Origin: Vulcanisaeta distributa JCM 11217
Lineage (GTDB): Archaea; Thermoproteota; Thermoprotei; Thermoproteales; Thermocladiaceae
Reading direction: 5' to 3'
NCBI RefSeq assembly: GCF_001316005.1
Contig: NZ_BBBJ01000007.1
Span: 62,001-126,000 of the forward strand
DNA: 64,000 nt
Positions 50,143 through 60,498 of this stretch are shown one piece after another. Within the stretch, counting starts at the first letter, position 1; each line of letters opens with the position of its first letter. Both the position numbers and the translations under genes were made by a program. Under the pieces are notes generated by a model. It had not been told where the DNA came from, ran no database searches, and saw only the letters and a program-made list of their open reading frames with translations.

Positions 50143-50523
50143 ATGGAATCTAGCGTGGGTAAGGAGGTCGTGGATACCCTGGAGGAATTCATGAGTAGGG
50201 TTTTCCCTGATGTTATTGGTGCCCTTGTGGTTAGGCGTGATGGATTGCCTGTGGCCTTTAAGGTTAGTAATGAATTCAATGCCAAGGTTGTGAGTGCCAT
50301 GGTCGCGATCGCAAGGAGCACGATCGATAGACTTGGTGCTGAGTTAAGCCTTGGTGAACCAACAATAAGTATTGTGCAGTATACAAAGGATACATTATTA
50401 ATCGCACCATTAAGTAAGGACTTAATCCTAACTGCAATAGCAAAGCCCGAGCCAAACCTTGGATTAATACTACTTGAGATAGAAAAGCTAAGAGACAAAT
50501 TAATGAAGATACTTGTTGAATAG
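50143..50523 (+). CDS. roadblock/LC7-domain protein
   Basis: 126 residues. The roadblock fold is recognisable: a long helix, then VIGALVVRRDGLPVAFKV, a second helix with AKVVSAMVAIARSTIDRLGAELSLGEP and strands TISIVQYTKDTLLIAPLSKDLILTAIA. Roadblock proteins in archaea accompany small Ras-like GTPases and modulate their nucleotide state. No GTPase partner is visible in this window. Convergent with the MFS transporter. Confidence 0.8.
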   Translation: MESSVGKEVVDTLEEFMSRVFPDVIGALVVRRDGLPVAFKVSNEFNAKVVSAMVAIARSTIDRLGAELSLGEPTISIVQYTKDTLLIAPLSKDLILTAIAKPEPNLGLILLEIEKLRDKLMKILVE

Positions 50524-50555
50524 GATACGCAATAAAATAATTTAAATCGTGCTTA

Positions 50556-51994
50556 TTACCGTGAGAATATACCCACCCTACCCTCAATGACCATCTGCTC
50601 TATCTGCGATGGTGTTAAGCCCTTTGTTTCAGGCATGAATAAGTACGACCAAAGAGCCACAAATAATATCGCACCACCAAGTAGTATAAATGCACCGTCA
50701 TAGCCAATTTGATGTATCAGTATGGGCATGTAGAAGGAGGCAAAGGCTGCGCCAAACCTGGAGAACATTGCAGCAATACCTTGCCCGGTAGCTCTAATCC
50801 TAGTGGGCCAAATTTCGGCCATGGCAACGGTCCAGGGGGGCCAGGGCCGAAGTTCATGAAGTAGTAGTAAATTGTGAATAGTGCCATGACAAGCGGAAAC
50901 GCTAAGGAAGTTGAGAATAGTTTCATCTCATACAGTGCTAACCCAACGAACATATCAATACCCATTATTGTGGATCCAAGTATTGTCACAAACCTCCTGC
51001 CAAGCACGTCATAGGTGGCTGCCGTTGTGTAATAACCAAGCAATGCGATTGCCCAGTAAAGTGCTGAGGCTAGGAAGGACATTTGAGGCGTTGTTACCCC
51101 AAGTCCCTTAGTTATGTATGGTGTGTACATGTTCGAGCCGTAGAATGCTATGTCTGCCACGGGCCACCAAACCCATAGGAATATCGTTGTTATCCACATC
51201 TTACCTGCGAATAAATCCTTAATTGATGGTTTCTTGGCGATACCTGAGTCGAAACTCGCCTCCTTACCACCGGTCATCTTTCTAATGACATCAGTCGACC
51301 TCTCCTTAACCTTCCTGCCCAGTTGCTCCTGTAGCGCGGCCCATCTTGGTGATTCGAGAATACCCATCCTAAGTAAGATAATGACTAAGCCCCCCCAAAT
51401 GGCCTCACTACCGAGCATGAATCTCCAGGTAAAATCAGGGTTTGTGTTACCCCCCCATGCAACCGCCATACCATATGCAGATAGGAAACCAACGACAGAG
51501 CCAATACCCCAGAAACTATTCATTGATGCCAGCGCGAAGCCCCCCCTGCGCTTCGCTGGTGCGTACTCAGCAACCATCGTTGGTGATAGGGAGTAATCAC
51601 CGCCAATGCCTATGCCGAGCAGGAACCTTACGATAAATAATTCCCAGAAATTCGTTACAAAGGCCGATAGGGCTCCAAAAATCACGAAGAACACTAGGTC
51701 GTATATGTAGAGAAGTCGCCTACCCATTCTATCAGCAATTGGCCCGAAAATAACGGCGCCCAGGGCAACTCCTATGAAGGCTGATGCAGCTAATAAGCCT
51801 GTCTCAACCGGTGTTAATTTCCATAGTGGCATTAGGTAAATTAGCGCTGCGCCTATGATTAACGTGTCGTAGGCGTCAACGAACTGCCCCCCCATGGATG
51901 CTGTGAACCAAGCAAGCCAGAAGTACCTCCCAAGCTTCCTTAGGGGGGGTAGGTCGTCAAAGTTTATGTTGTTACCTTCAATACCATTGCCCAT
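50556..51994 (-). CDS. MFS transporter, sugar/phosphate-symporter-like, frameshifted
   Basis: About 478 residues with 12 helices. Family motifs: GPIADRMGRRLLYIYDL between helices 2 and 3, then GIGGDYSLSPTMVAEYAPAKRRG, and the C-terminal half AEIWPTRIRATGQGIAAMFSRFG and LFMPETKGL. The frame is lost at the C6 run 50836-50841; seven C restore GPGPPWTVAMAEIWP. It follows the phosphate:H+ symporter-like archaeal subgroup. A PhoU-like protein upstream (52757-53472) supports phosphate or phosphorylated-metabolite transport as a guess. Confidence 0.85.
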
Positions 51995-52083
51995 TACGGC
52001 TTTACTATTAACACTTATTAATATGCATTACCTACGTGCACCTAAGCAATTGCAATAACTCAGATAATGAATGAATCACAAAA

Positions 52084-52767
52084 TCAGCTTAAATCGCCAT
52101 GCCCATGAACTCCAGTATCTATAATATTATAATACCTATCAATAATCCCAGCATACATACCTGCCGCCTTTGCCCCCCCAGGTACATCAGTACTGATTCT
52201 ATCACCAATATAAATGACCTCATCACCCCCCCGCATATTGAGGATCTGTAAAGCCCTAGTGAACGGCTCAGGGTGGGGTTTAACGTGTTTTGTATCGTCT
52301 CCTGCAACCACTATTACATCGAATAGGTAGCCGACACCGTCACTACGTATTCTGTCTCTCTTAAGCCCTGGTTCGCCATCCGTATTCGTAACTATACCAA
52401 GTTTAAGGCCACACCTTCTTAACTCATTTAGGGTGGGTATGACGTCAGGAAACAACCTACTTTTTAAACGCCATGAATCCCAATAAGCTCTAACAAGTCT
52501 ATTAACCTCATCAATACCTATCTCAATGCCCAATGCCTTAGCTACCTCCTTAAACCAAACCCTCCTGTCGAATTGACCAATGGACTCCATCCATGTCTCA
52601 ACATCCTTAATTATCCTGAGTATGTGTTCCTGACTTAAATCAGTAATTAATGATAATTCCTTAGCAATAACATGCCTCGCGTAATTTCTTGCATCGCTTA
52701 CGTCCATTATCGTATCGTCATAATCAAACAGAACTGCTTTCGCATTAATCTTCTCATTAGGCGCCAT
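52084..52767 (-). CDS. HAD-superfamily hydrolase
   Basis: 227 residues, intact. Motif I FDYDDTIMDV, motif II GIVTNTDG, motif III Lys in HVKPHPEPF and motif IV YIGDRISTDVPGGAKAAGM. The helical cap follows the phosphoglycolate-phosphatase-like pattern. The start overlaps the end of the PhoU-like gene by 11 bases, so they are co-translated. Substrate unknown; phosphate-related company suggests a phosphatase. Confidence 0.88.
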   Translation of the reverse strand: MAPNEKINAKAVLFDYDDTIMDVSDARNYARHVIAKELSLITDLSQEHILRIIKDVETWMESIGQFDRRVWFKEVAKALGIEIGIDEVNRLVRAYWDSWRLKSRLFPDVIPTLNELRRCGLKLGIVTNTDGEPGLKRDRIRSDGVGYLFDVIVVAGDDTKHVKPHPEPFTRALQILNMRGGDEVIYIGDRISTDVPGGAKAAGMYAGIIDRYYNIIDTGVHGHGDLS

Positions 52768-53472
52768 ACGTACTAACTAATGTCAATATCATATAGGCTA
52801 TATCCTTTATTGAGTCTAGTACATCATCAATACCGAATATTAGGCTCATACTACTCATGAACTCCACGTAGGTTAACTCCTTGGCGCTTGAGTATAGTTT
52901 ATCCAGGCTGAATCCTTTATATCATCAACCTCCTCCTCGAGCTTCTGTATTCCCATAACCATGACCCTAATATCACTAAAGCTCTTCTTATCTAGGTTAT
53001 TGATGATCTCCAGGAGCATTTTGAGGGCTTCCTTACCAATTCTAAGCATCTCCAGAAATTCCTCGCTAAGGAACTTCCTAACAGGCTCGGTATTGCATAG
53101 ATAGTATGTACGCCTTAACTCCCTAGACAGTACGTGAATTCCGTCGAGTATGTCATCCGACTTATTGAGTATGGTATCCATAATTGAAGCCGTGGTTATT
53201 GGCACCGCGCCCTTAAGCACAGAATCATTTATCTGCCTAACGATTTCATCACCCTCACGCTCAAGCGCGGCTATCTCCCTCATACCCTCAGAGACCTTGG
53301 TTTTACTAACGTTGTTATCCTCAACGGCGCTTAGCACCATCTCCTCAAGTATTGATATGGCCTTTTGACTAAGCTCGATATGAGCCACTAACTTACTTAG
53401 AAATTCCCTCTCCCCCCCTACGTACAGTGGCGACAATATCCTTCCCCAGAAATCCTTTATAAACCGAGACAT
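52757..53472 (-). CDS. PhoU-like (DUF47) protein, frameshifted
   Basis: About 239 residues. A four-helix PhoU/DUF47 pattern: KAISILEEMVLSAVEDNN, EREGDEIVRQINDSVLKG, IMDTILNKSDDILDGIHVLSRELRRTYYL and the closing QKLEEEVDDIKDS. The written frame ends at 52873, but one base near 52912 restores SLDKLYSSAKELTYVEFMSSMSLIFGIDDVLDSIKD and a stop at 52757-52759. DUF47 proteins usually regulate phosphate transport. It is co-translated with the HAD enzyme. Confidence 0.8.
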
Positions 53473-53585
53473 TACCTAAAGCGAAAAATATGACTAAAGA
53501 GTTATATATAAACCAATTCCCTAATTACTGCATGTATGATGAGGATGAACCCAGAAGATCGATGATGCTTGAACGCCGCTACTGA

Positions 53586-54035
53586 TCACGCCCTGGTAAT
53601 CACGAGGTAGAATTTACCAATTTGCTTACATATTGCCGGTACCTGACCAATTCGAAGTGCCACTATGCATGGTTCGCCACCGCCAATCTTGGTGCTTATG
53701 TCGAGTAAGTACTTATCATCAACCTTTGCCTTACTAAAACCACTACTTACTGGGTACACGGCTAGGAAATCATGACCCATGTACTTAAACTGCATTTCCA
53801 TACCGTAAACCTCGTAATAATGACTTTCCGATGAACCCATTTCCCTAACTCTTAACCTAATCGTTACGGGATTTCCCTGAGTATCCGTTGTTTTATAAAT
53901 GACGTACGAACCATCCCTCTCAAACATTGCCCAATCCCTACCGGCTAAGTATATTATTGCGTGTATATTAACGGGTACAGTTACAACCCTAGTTACCGTG
54001 TATATTGCTTGAACAACGTCGTTAAGACTAAGCAT
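53586..54035 (-). CDS. hypothetical protein
   Basis: 149 residues from ATG 54035; an upstream ATG at 54050 sits inside a C run and is less likely. Mixed alpha/beta with beta-strands: NIHAIIYLAGRDWAMFERDGSYVIYKT, TIRLRVREMG, FLAVYPVSSGFSKAKVDDKYLL. It contains three Cys residues late in the sequence. No known domain seen. It follows TIP49 on the same strand, with a 72-base gap. Confidence 0.5.
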   Translation of the reverse strand: MLSLNDVVQAIYTVTRVVTVPVNIHAIIYLAGRDWAMFERDGSYVIYKTTDTQGNPVTIRLRVREMGSSESHYYEVYGMEMQFKYMGHDFLAVYPVSSGFSKAKVDDKYLLDISTKIGGGEPCIVALRIGQVPAICKQIGKFYLVITRA

Positions 54036-54106
54036 GAATACCCCCCCCATAACCGGCTTTGCCTATTGCCTTTTTAACCTTAACTTTTCTTTAGGTGTAG
54101 AAGGTC

Positions 54107-55468
54107 TCAACGCAGGAAGTAATTCTCATACTCCTTAACGTACTGCACACTCTCCTTAACACTGAGGAATAATTTCTTAACGTACTCAACGTCCTCTTTA
54201 GTGATCTCGTTATGACCAGCCTCCTGAGCCCTTAATTGAGCAGGTGCCAATAACTGAATGGCATACCTGAGACTCTCCTCGGTGCCTATCTTAGTCAACT
54301 CCTCAAGCGCGTCATTGGATAACGAAACCTTCTCCTCCTTAGCCCTGATCTTTATTATCTCCCTAACCTCATCAGCCGTGTAAGGCTTCGTCCTGATTAT
54401 AATGAGCCTGTCAAGCATGTCCAGTGGAACGCCATGAGGTGACTCGACATCCGTGCCTCTAATCTTCGTTATACCCCCCCTATTGGTGGCTAGGATGAGT
54501 ATTGGACTTAACTCACTCTCCATAGCCCTGCTCAGGTACGCCCATGTCTCGATATCGAGCATGTGGACATCATCGATAAACAATACACCAGGTACAAGCT
54601 CACCCTTGCCATCATTTATTAGCTTCATCACGAACTCATCAACGGCCTTCCTAACCTCATTTGGAATTTCCCGCTCCTCAGCTGCGAAGCCAAATATCAT
54701 GGCGCTGAGCAATCCCTGCTGCCTAGCCTGGTATATGTCCAGGTCATTGAGTGTGAAGAACCTCGTTATCTCCTTTTCTTTATAGACAGGTCCCTTTGGA
54801 ACCTCTATCTTCTTCTTAACGTAAATATCATATGTTTCACCACCCTCACCCTTACCCTGAACAAACACCCTACCAGTCTCCTCATCAATCCAAATAACAT
54901 CACCCTCCTCAACGCCAAGCTCAATTAATTGCTCAGCGATCTCCGCGGGGGGGACCCTAAGTCTCTTTTCCTCGTCCTTCGTGGCCAGGGTTATGGTGGC
55001 ACTCCTGGGTATTTGGGCGTATGGATTGTATGGGTGCCTACCATATTGAATGTCAAGGCTCTTAACAACACCCTCATACACCCTACGCCACTCCCTAATC
55101 CTAACACCAATGGCGCTCCTAAGGGCCCTCGTCAGGAATTCCGTCTTCTTAACCTCCATACTATAGACCTCAGCAGCGCTTATCTGCACAAACGGCGTGT
55201 CAGGACCAAGCTCCCTGGCGATACCTATGGCGAGTGCCGTCTTACCAGTGCCAGGTGGGCCGACGATTAATACGCCCTTACCGCCAAATTTACCAGCCCT
55301 AATCATCTTAACAACGTAGTAGGCGGCTTCCCTAGCCTCGACCTGCCCAACAAAACCATCTGCCGAGAACTGCACCTTACCATCCCTAACACCTAAACCC
55401 TTAATGTGGCTATGCAATCCAACCCTCTCAAAGGTTGGCTTCACCTCCTCGATCTTTATCTGGGACAT
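54107..55468 (-). CDS. TIP49/RuvB-like AAA+ ATPase
   Basis: About 453 residues from ATG 55468 (MSQIKIEEVKPTFERVGLHSHIKGLG), the RuvBL N-terminal signature. Walker A GPPGTGKTAL, the inserted OB-like domain II (residues about 120-290) with DVIWIDEETGRVFVQGKG, then Walker B GVLFIDDVHMLD, sensor ILATNRGG and the C-terminal PYTADEVREIIKIRAKEE. The usual DEVH of Walker B reads DDVH here. It acts as a hexameric remodelling ATPase, and archaeal function is not settled. Confidence 0.92.
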   Translation of the reverse strand: MSQIKIEEVKPTFERVGLHSHIKGLGVRDGKVQFSADGFVGQVEAREAAYYVVKMIRAGKFGGKGVLIVGPPGTGKTALAIGIARELGPDTPFVQISAAEVYSMEVKKTEFLTRALRSAIGVRIREWRRVYEGVVKSLDIQYGRHPYNPYAQIPRSATITLATKDEEKRLRVPPAEIAEQLIELGVEEGDVIWIDEETGRVFVQGKGEGGETYDIYVKKKIEVPKGPVYKEKEITRFFTLNDLDIYQARQQGLLSAMIFGFAAEEREIPNEVRKAVDEFVMKLINDGKGELVPGVLFIDDVHMLDIETWAYLSRAMESELSPILILATNRGGITKIRGTDVESPHGVPLDMLDRLIIIRTKPYTADEVREIIKIRAKEEKVSLSNDALEELTKIGTEESLRYAIQLLAPAQLRAQEAGHNEITKEDVEYVKKLFLSVKESVQYVKEYENYFLR

Positions 55469-55543
55469 AGCAATTAACGAAGTTAATACAGCCTTTAAAC
55501 CTTTCAACGTAATGCCCATCAATAATGCCACGATGAATTATAT

Positions 55544-56844
55544 CTACTTATTTACACGTATTAATAGCGTCTCTTCGTTAATTGGGACGTGGACGTTATC
55601 AATACCGTACTTAGTCTTCAACCTCTCAAGAAATTGCAACGCCTTTATTGCCTCTGTATGCACGAGGAGAACCCTAGTATCTGGGCTGAAATGATTAATG
55701 AATGCCTCTAATTCAGCCTTACCACTATGTGAGCTGAAGTCAAACCAATAGAGCCTAGCCTCGAGCACTATCTCAGCCTTATCAATGAATGTTCGTCCTC
55801 TCGTTAATAATTCAAAACCTGGAGTATCGGGTGCTTGATAACTCGGGAGTATCACGGCATTTCTCCTATCCTTACCCAACTTCTTCAAGTAGTAAACAGC
55901 GGCGCCTCCCTTTAGCATACCAGCTGGCGAAACTATTATCACGGGTTCCTTGGTTAACGACTTCCTCTGGTAGTCCGTGGTGACCTCGAGACTACTCTCA
56001 ACAGCCTTTAGATAAAGCTCAGGATTCGCCAAGTAATGCGGGTACTTAGCCACTATTTGATTGGCTACCCTGGCTAATCCATCAATTATTATTGGGTAGT
56101 CAATGCCATTCTTATAAAGCGTTATTAATATTTCCTGGGCCCTACCAATCGTTAATACCGGTATTAACACAGAACCACCACTCTCGATAGTCTCCTTTAT
56201 CACTCTAATGAATTCCTTCTCGACCTCCTCCCTAGACGGGTGCGTGTTGGTCACGTATGTACCCTCCATAATAACAACATCGACATCCTTAGGAACATTA
56301 TTTATGTCAGCGCCACGGAGCAGGTTTGATGGTGATAAATTAAAGTCGCCCGTGAACAATATTCTGGCACCGTTTATTTCAAGTAATGTCAACATACTGC
56401 CAGGTACGTGACCCGCATTTATTATGGTAGCCCTAACATCCTTTGAAATATCGACATCCTCGCCGTAGGTCACGGGTATTGCGTGGTCAAGCACAGCCTT
56501 GATCTCCTCATCCTCATAGGGCAGGTAATAACCACTTAGCTTAATGGCATCCTTAAACATGATGTCCGCAAGCTCAAGCGTCAATGGCGTGGCGTATACA
56601 GCGGTGGTGAACTAACGTATAGGCTCGGCAACGCACCACAGTGGTCTAAGTGGGCGTGACTTAGGAATACCGCCATTATGTCCCTGGGCCTAACATGGCC
56701 GGGCATTACGGGTCTATCATTTTCATCAAAATTAACGCCATAATCAAAGAGGAAACCCTTATCGGAATTGGCGTCCTTAACGAAAATAGCCATTCTACCG
56801 ACCTCACCTCCACCACCTAAAACCTTAATCATCAAGTCAGTCAT
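55544..56844 (-). CDS. beta-CASP metallo-beta-lactamase ribonuclease, frameshifted
   Basis: About 430 residues. Metallo-beta-lactamase motif 2 HAHLDHCGALP, then motif 3-like INAGHVPGSM, GDFN, and the beta-CASP motifs GTYVTNTHPSREE, IIVSPAGMLKGGAAVYYLKK and the closing FDFSSHSGKAELEAFI. The frame is lost near 56608 (restores PPLVYATPLTLELADIMFKD). It belongs to the archaeal aCPSF2/RNase J-like group that cuts or trims RNA; without KH domains it fits the shorter aCPSF2 type. It starts with GGGGEVGRMA. Confidence 0.85.
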
Positions 56845-56913
56845 TTACTCATGTAGACGCCAAATAACCGGTTTATGTACTTTGTTATTGCGTTAAATCA
56901 AATTGAGGGATAC

Positions 56914-58170
56914 TTAATTACTGCCATTAATGCCCAGGGACTCCTCAAATTCCTTCATGACCCTTACCTGCCAGGGCTTTAGGTCAACCTCACCAAGTCT
57001 CCATAAGCGTAACAGCGAGTTCATGGTACACAACGTCCATGGACCAAAGATCATTATTAAGGACCCCCCCAGCCCTAACCCTACAACCACCGCAGTACCT
57101 TAGGTATGGGCATCTCATGCATGGGGAATCACCGTAATTTCTCTCTCTAAGCCTAATCACAAGCTCAGTGTTTACCCTGGGCCTAAGCCAAATCTCAGTT
57201 AATCTCTCCTTCCTGACATTACCCATTGGCTTATCATTGAAGAATTGACATGGATAAACATCACCATTAGGATAGATCGACATAACCTTCCTACCGGCAC
57301 TGCATGCACCCATCCTACTCACAAGCCTTAGCTTGCTCATGAACTCACCCTCATCGTTGCTCGCCAGCAATGATGCAACGACACCATCAGCTGGATTATC
57401 CACAGTCAATATCTCAACGTCTGAGTACTTCCTGGCGATATCAATTAGCTTCATTAAGAACCTCAGTAACTGCTCGGGGGGGCTCGGTAATAAATTAACG
57501 ATACCCCTACCCCTACCACTAGGTACTAGGTGGTAAAACGCTACCCTAGAAATACCCAACCTATGCGCCAGCTCCACAACCTCAGGCGCATGATCAATAT
57601 TTAACTTGGTAACGGTTGTCCTAATACCGACTGGTATTCCAACCTCCATCACATTCTTAATACCCCCCCTAATCGCCAAGTCCCAGGCCCCCCCTGAACA
57701 CCCCCCCTAATCTTATCATGAACCTCAGGTATTGGTGAATCAATGCTTATTCCAACGTATTGGACATTCAACTCCTTAAGCTTTAAGGCCCAATCCCTAG
57801 TGATTAACGTACCATTAGTGCTGAGGGAGACCTTTATACCATAATCATTAGCTCTCCTCATAACGTCAGTTATGTCCTCCCTAATTAAAGGCTCGCCACC
57901 ACTAATAATGAGAAGTGGAGTTCTTAGTTCATGGGCATCATCAACAACCCTTAGGGCCTCCTCAGTCGTTAACTCATCTCTTGAGAGACCCTGTATCGCA
58001 TTTATGTAGCAGTGTATACACTTTAAGTTGCATCTATACGTGATGTTCCAGAATATTAACGGCCTACTAATGTCTGTGAACTCCCTATCGTTCTTCACGT
58101 AGTCATGGCCCTTAATAGAAAGGCTCACGGTGCCGCTCCCCCCCACCACTAAGTTCGTTATGTTGATCAT
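56914..58170 (-). CDS. radical SAM/SPASM protein, AhbC-like, frameshifted
   Basis: About 415 residues. Radical SAM cluster site CNLKCIHC, then GGEPLIREDI; SPASM Cys residues in MGACSAGRKVMSIYPNGDVYPCQ, and CMRCPYLRYCGGCRVRAGG. Breaks: the G7 run at about 57689 should be eight (restores VQGGAWDLAIRGGIKNV), and near 57045 a change restores SMDxLCTMNSLLRLWRLGEVDLKPWQ, so the gene ends at 56914. The pattern matches AhbC/NirJ-type enzymes of siroheme-dependent heme synthesis, and the AhbD-like gene is divergent next door. Confidence 0.82.
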
Positions 58171-58276
58171 CTAATCAATTGGCAGGTACCTAACCAAGTA
58201 TAAAATCTTGCTTGCCCATGTATGTAAAATAACACTAAGAAGTAAGTTATTAAATAAGGGGCTTGAACCCAACGCA

Positions 58277-59404
58277 ATGCATAGATGGCCACTTGAGGAG
58301 AAGCCATTGCTGGTATTTTACGAGACAACGAAGGCATGCCCATTGGCATGCCGACATTGTAGAGCCAACGCGCTGCTTAAGCCATTACCCACTGAGTTAA
58401 GCACTGAGGAGGCTAAGAAATTCATTGAGGACATAACGGGATTTGGCAAACCATACCCAGTGCTGATACTCACTGGCGGTGACCCATTAATGAGGGAAGA
58501 CATACTGGAATTAATAGACCATGCAAGGTCGCTGGGAATCCCAGTGGCGCTGTCTCCTGCCGTGTCAACAAAGTTACTTAATGATGAATTACTCAGGGAA
58601 TTAAGGGGGGGGCGTGTAAGCTCAGTATCAATAAGCCTAGATGGAGCCAGGCCTGAGACCCATAATTATATTAGAAGAACTGCTTTGGAGAGAATCGATG
58701 TTTTTAAGACGACTCTGGAAGTATTTAATAGGCTTAGGAGTTATGGAATTGAATTCCAGGTTAACACAACGGTTATGAAACTCAACGTACACGAATTACC
58801 CCAGGTATTTAAGATCGTTAAAGACAGCGGGGGGGCCAATGCGTGGGAGGTCTTCTTCCTAATACGCGTGGGTAGGGGGGGCATGGAACTCGAGCCCTTG
58901 GATCCCTGGGAGACTGAGGATGTTGTTCAATTCCTATACGACGCATCACTATACGGATTACAAATAAGGACTGTTGAGGCACCCTTCTTTAGGAGGGTTA
59001 TCATGCATAGAAACGCTGGTGCTAAGTATGAGGGTGGTAAGTTGTATTGGGAATTAACGAGGCAGCTCAGGGAATTGATGGGTGAGCCTCCAAGCAATAC
59101 AAAGCCGCCAAGCTTTATACCGACCAGGGATGGTTACGGTATAATATTTGTAGCCAGTGATGGTTCGATATACCCAAGCGGGTTCCTACCGCTAACGCTT
59201 GGAAATGTTAGAAAAGACAACATAGTGAGGGTATATAGGGAGCACCCAGTGCTTAAGACGATAAGGGAGGCTCGGTTTAATGGTAAATGCGGTATATGCG
59301 AATTTAAGAATATATGCGGTGGGTCAAGAGCAAGAGCTTATACTGAATTAGGCGATCCTTTAGGATCAGACCCGGCCTGCATTTATGAACCTACTGCGAA
59401 ATGA
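58277..59404 (+). CDS. ahbD: radical SAM/SPASM protein, AhbD-like
   Basis: About 375 residues from ATG 58277. Cluster site CPLACRHCRA, LTGGDPLMRED, and SPASM residues CGICEFKNICGGSRARAYTELGDPLGSDPACIYEP, the diagnostic AhbD end. AhbD decarboxylates iron-coproporphyrin III to heme in the alternative pathway of archaea. A G8 run at about 58603-58610 (LRGGRVSS) and two others are in frame, so this copy is intact. It is divergent from the AhbC-like gene with a ~100-base spacer. Confidence 0.88.
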   Translation: MHRWPLEEKPLLVFYETTKACPLACRHCRANALLKPLPTELSTEEAKKFIEDITGFGKPYPVLILTGGDPLMREDILELIDHARSLGIPVALSPAVSTKLLNDELLRELRGGRVSSVSISLDGARPETHNYIRRTALERIDVFKTTLEVFNRLRSYGIEFQVNTTVMKLNVHELPQVFKIVKDSGGANAWEVFFLIRVGRGGMELEPLDPWETEDVVQFLYDASLYGLQIRTVEAPFFRRVIMHRNAGAKYEGGKLYWELTRQLRELMGEPPSNTKPPSFIPTRDGYGIIFVASDGSIYPSGFLPLTLGNVRKDNIVRVYREHPVLKTIREARFNGKCGICEFKNICGGSRARAYTELGDPLGSDPACIYEPTAK

Positions 59405-59825
59405 GTTTATTAAAAACCTCCATGGCACCAAACCTATTAAGTACTTCGTTGATCCACTCCCACTTTAAACCACTTCTCACGTTGGTATTCCTAATCAATT
59501 CCTTAATAAGGGATACGTACCACGGAATATCACTATTAACTACCACTGACACAACGAGATCCTCAATAGACGCGTAAGGTATGCCCTTTATTAGAACTGA
59601 ACGTGAGAAGAGGTCTGGAACTAGGGACCTCTCAATAACCACGTAACTGCCTAGGACTTGCTTAACGAATTCATGATCGCCATAAATCAATACATCGACA
59701 ACATCTGGAACATCAAAAATACCCAATCTCTCGCCGATAATCTTTAGTAGACTTGCTAATCCACATGCATGATCTATATTCAATTCAACAAGCCTCCAAT
59801 GAACATCATCGCACGTAATACTCAT
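59391..59825 (-). CDS. hypothetical protein (nucleotidyltransferase-like length, no motif)
   Basis: 144 residues from ATG 59825, whose ATG overlaps the stop of the phosphatase gene (ATGA). Mixed alpha/beta: VHWRLVELNIDHACGLASLLKIIGERLGIFD, VVDVLIYGDHEFVKQVLGSYVVIERSLVPDLF, SIEDLVVSVVVNSDIPWYVSLIKELI. The DVLIYGD and LVPDLF elements recall aminotransferase- or minimal nucleotidyltransferase-like folds, but nothing diagnostic. Convergent with ahbD (overlap 14 bases). Confidence 0.5.
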   Translation of the reverse strand: MSITCDDVHWRLVELNIDHACGLASLLKIIGERLGIFDVPDVVDVLIYGDHEFVKQVLGSYVVIERSLVPDLFSRSVLIKGIPYASIEDLVVSVVVNSDIPWYVSLIKELIRNTNVRSGLKWEWINEVLNRFGAMEVFNKLISQ

Positions 59826-60460
59826 AAAATTAACCCCCAATTATTACACACATTCATTATTTCATTATCACTAAAACCAAGGCTCCTTAATATCCTCAGG
59901 GGGGGACTTAAGTTAATGAATACTACGTAATTATGGTCAAGGTTTATGGCTGTTACAGACCCAGTATCGAGATGCAGCCTATAGATGTTGCTTAACGGTA
60001 ACCCCGTAATTAGGGCTACTATCGTAGTAATTGGATGCCAATGACTTACTGCAATTACGTGCTTCTCATTAATACCTTTAATAAAGTTTAAGAAGTCCAT
60101 TACCCTATTAACCACAGACTCCATGGTCTCGCCACCGGGTGGATGATGCTTAATAGGATCCTTAACATAGTCATTAAAGGGTATCTCACTTATCTTCTTG
60201 AGTTCCCATTCACCCATATCAATCTCTCTTAACCTCTCATCAACTATAATTAGGGTCAATACAACCGGCCGTTTGTCGAGCACGCAATAACGGTGACGTG
60301 AATACTGGACCATGAACGCCTAGCTTACGTAGAAGCATTGCGGTGGCCGCGGCTCAAGCCTTCCCTTATCCGTTAGTGGGTTATCGTTATAATTCCTTGA
60401 ATGAAGAATCCCAAGCGCATTCAATTGCGCCTCACCATGCCTAACAAGGTATAGTATCAC
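59822..60460 (-). CDS. histidine phosphatase / phosphoglycerate mutase-like, frameshifted
   Basis: About 212 residues. GTG start at 60460 gives VILYLVRHGEAQLNALG (the RHG catalytic motif), then TSPLLRARQTA, EIDMGEWELKKI and VSHWHPIT near the C-terminal half, in family order. Two breaks: near 60345 (restores RLEAAATAMLLRKLGVHGPVF) and near 60270 (restores RQTAVVLTLIIVDERL). Substrate unknown; such enzymes hydrolyse phosphomonoesters or shift phosphate in 2,3-bisphosphoglycerate chemistry. It is co-translated with the following gene. Confidence 0.75.
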
Positions 60461-60498
60461 GTTAGTGATTACGGAGGTACTAAGTAATAAAAGCATTA

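Noticed and set aside
50911-51636. Plus-strand frames antisense to the MFS gene
   Set aside because: No start context or family pattern; the opposite strand encodes conserved transporter motifs.
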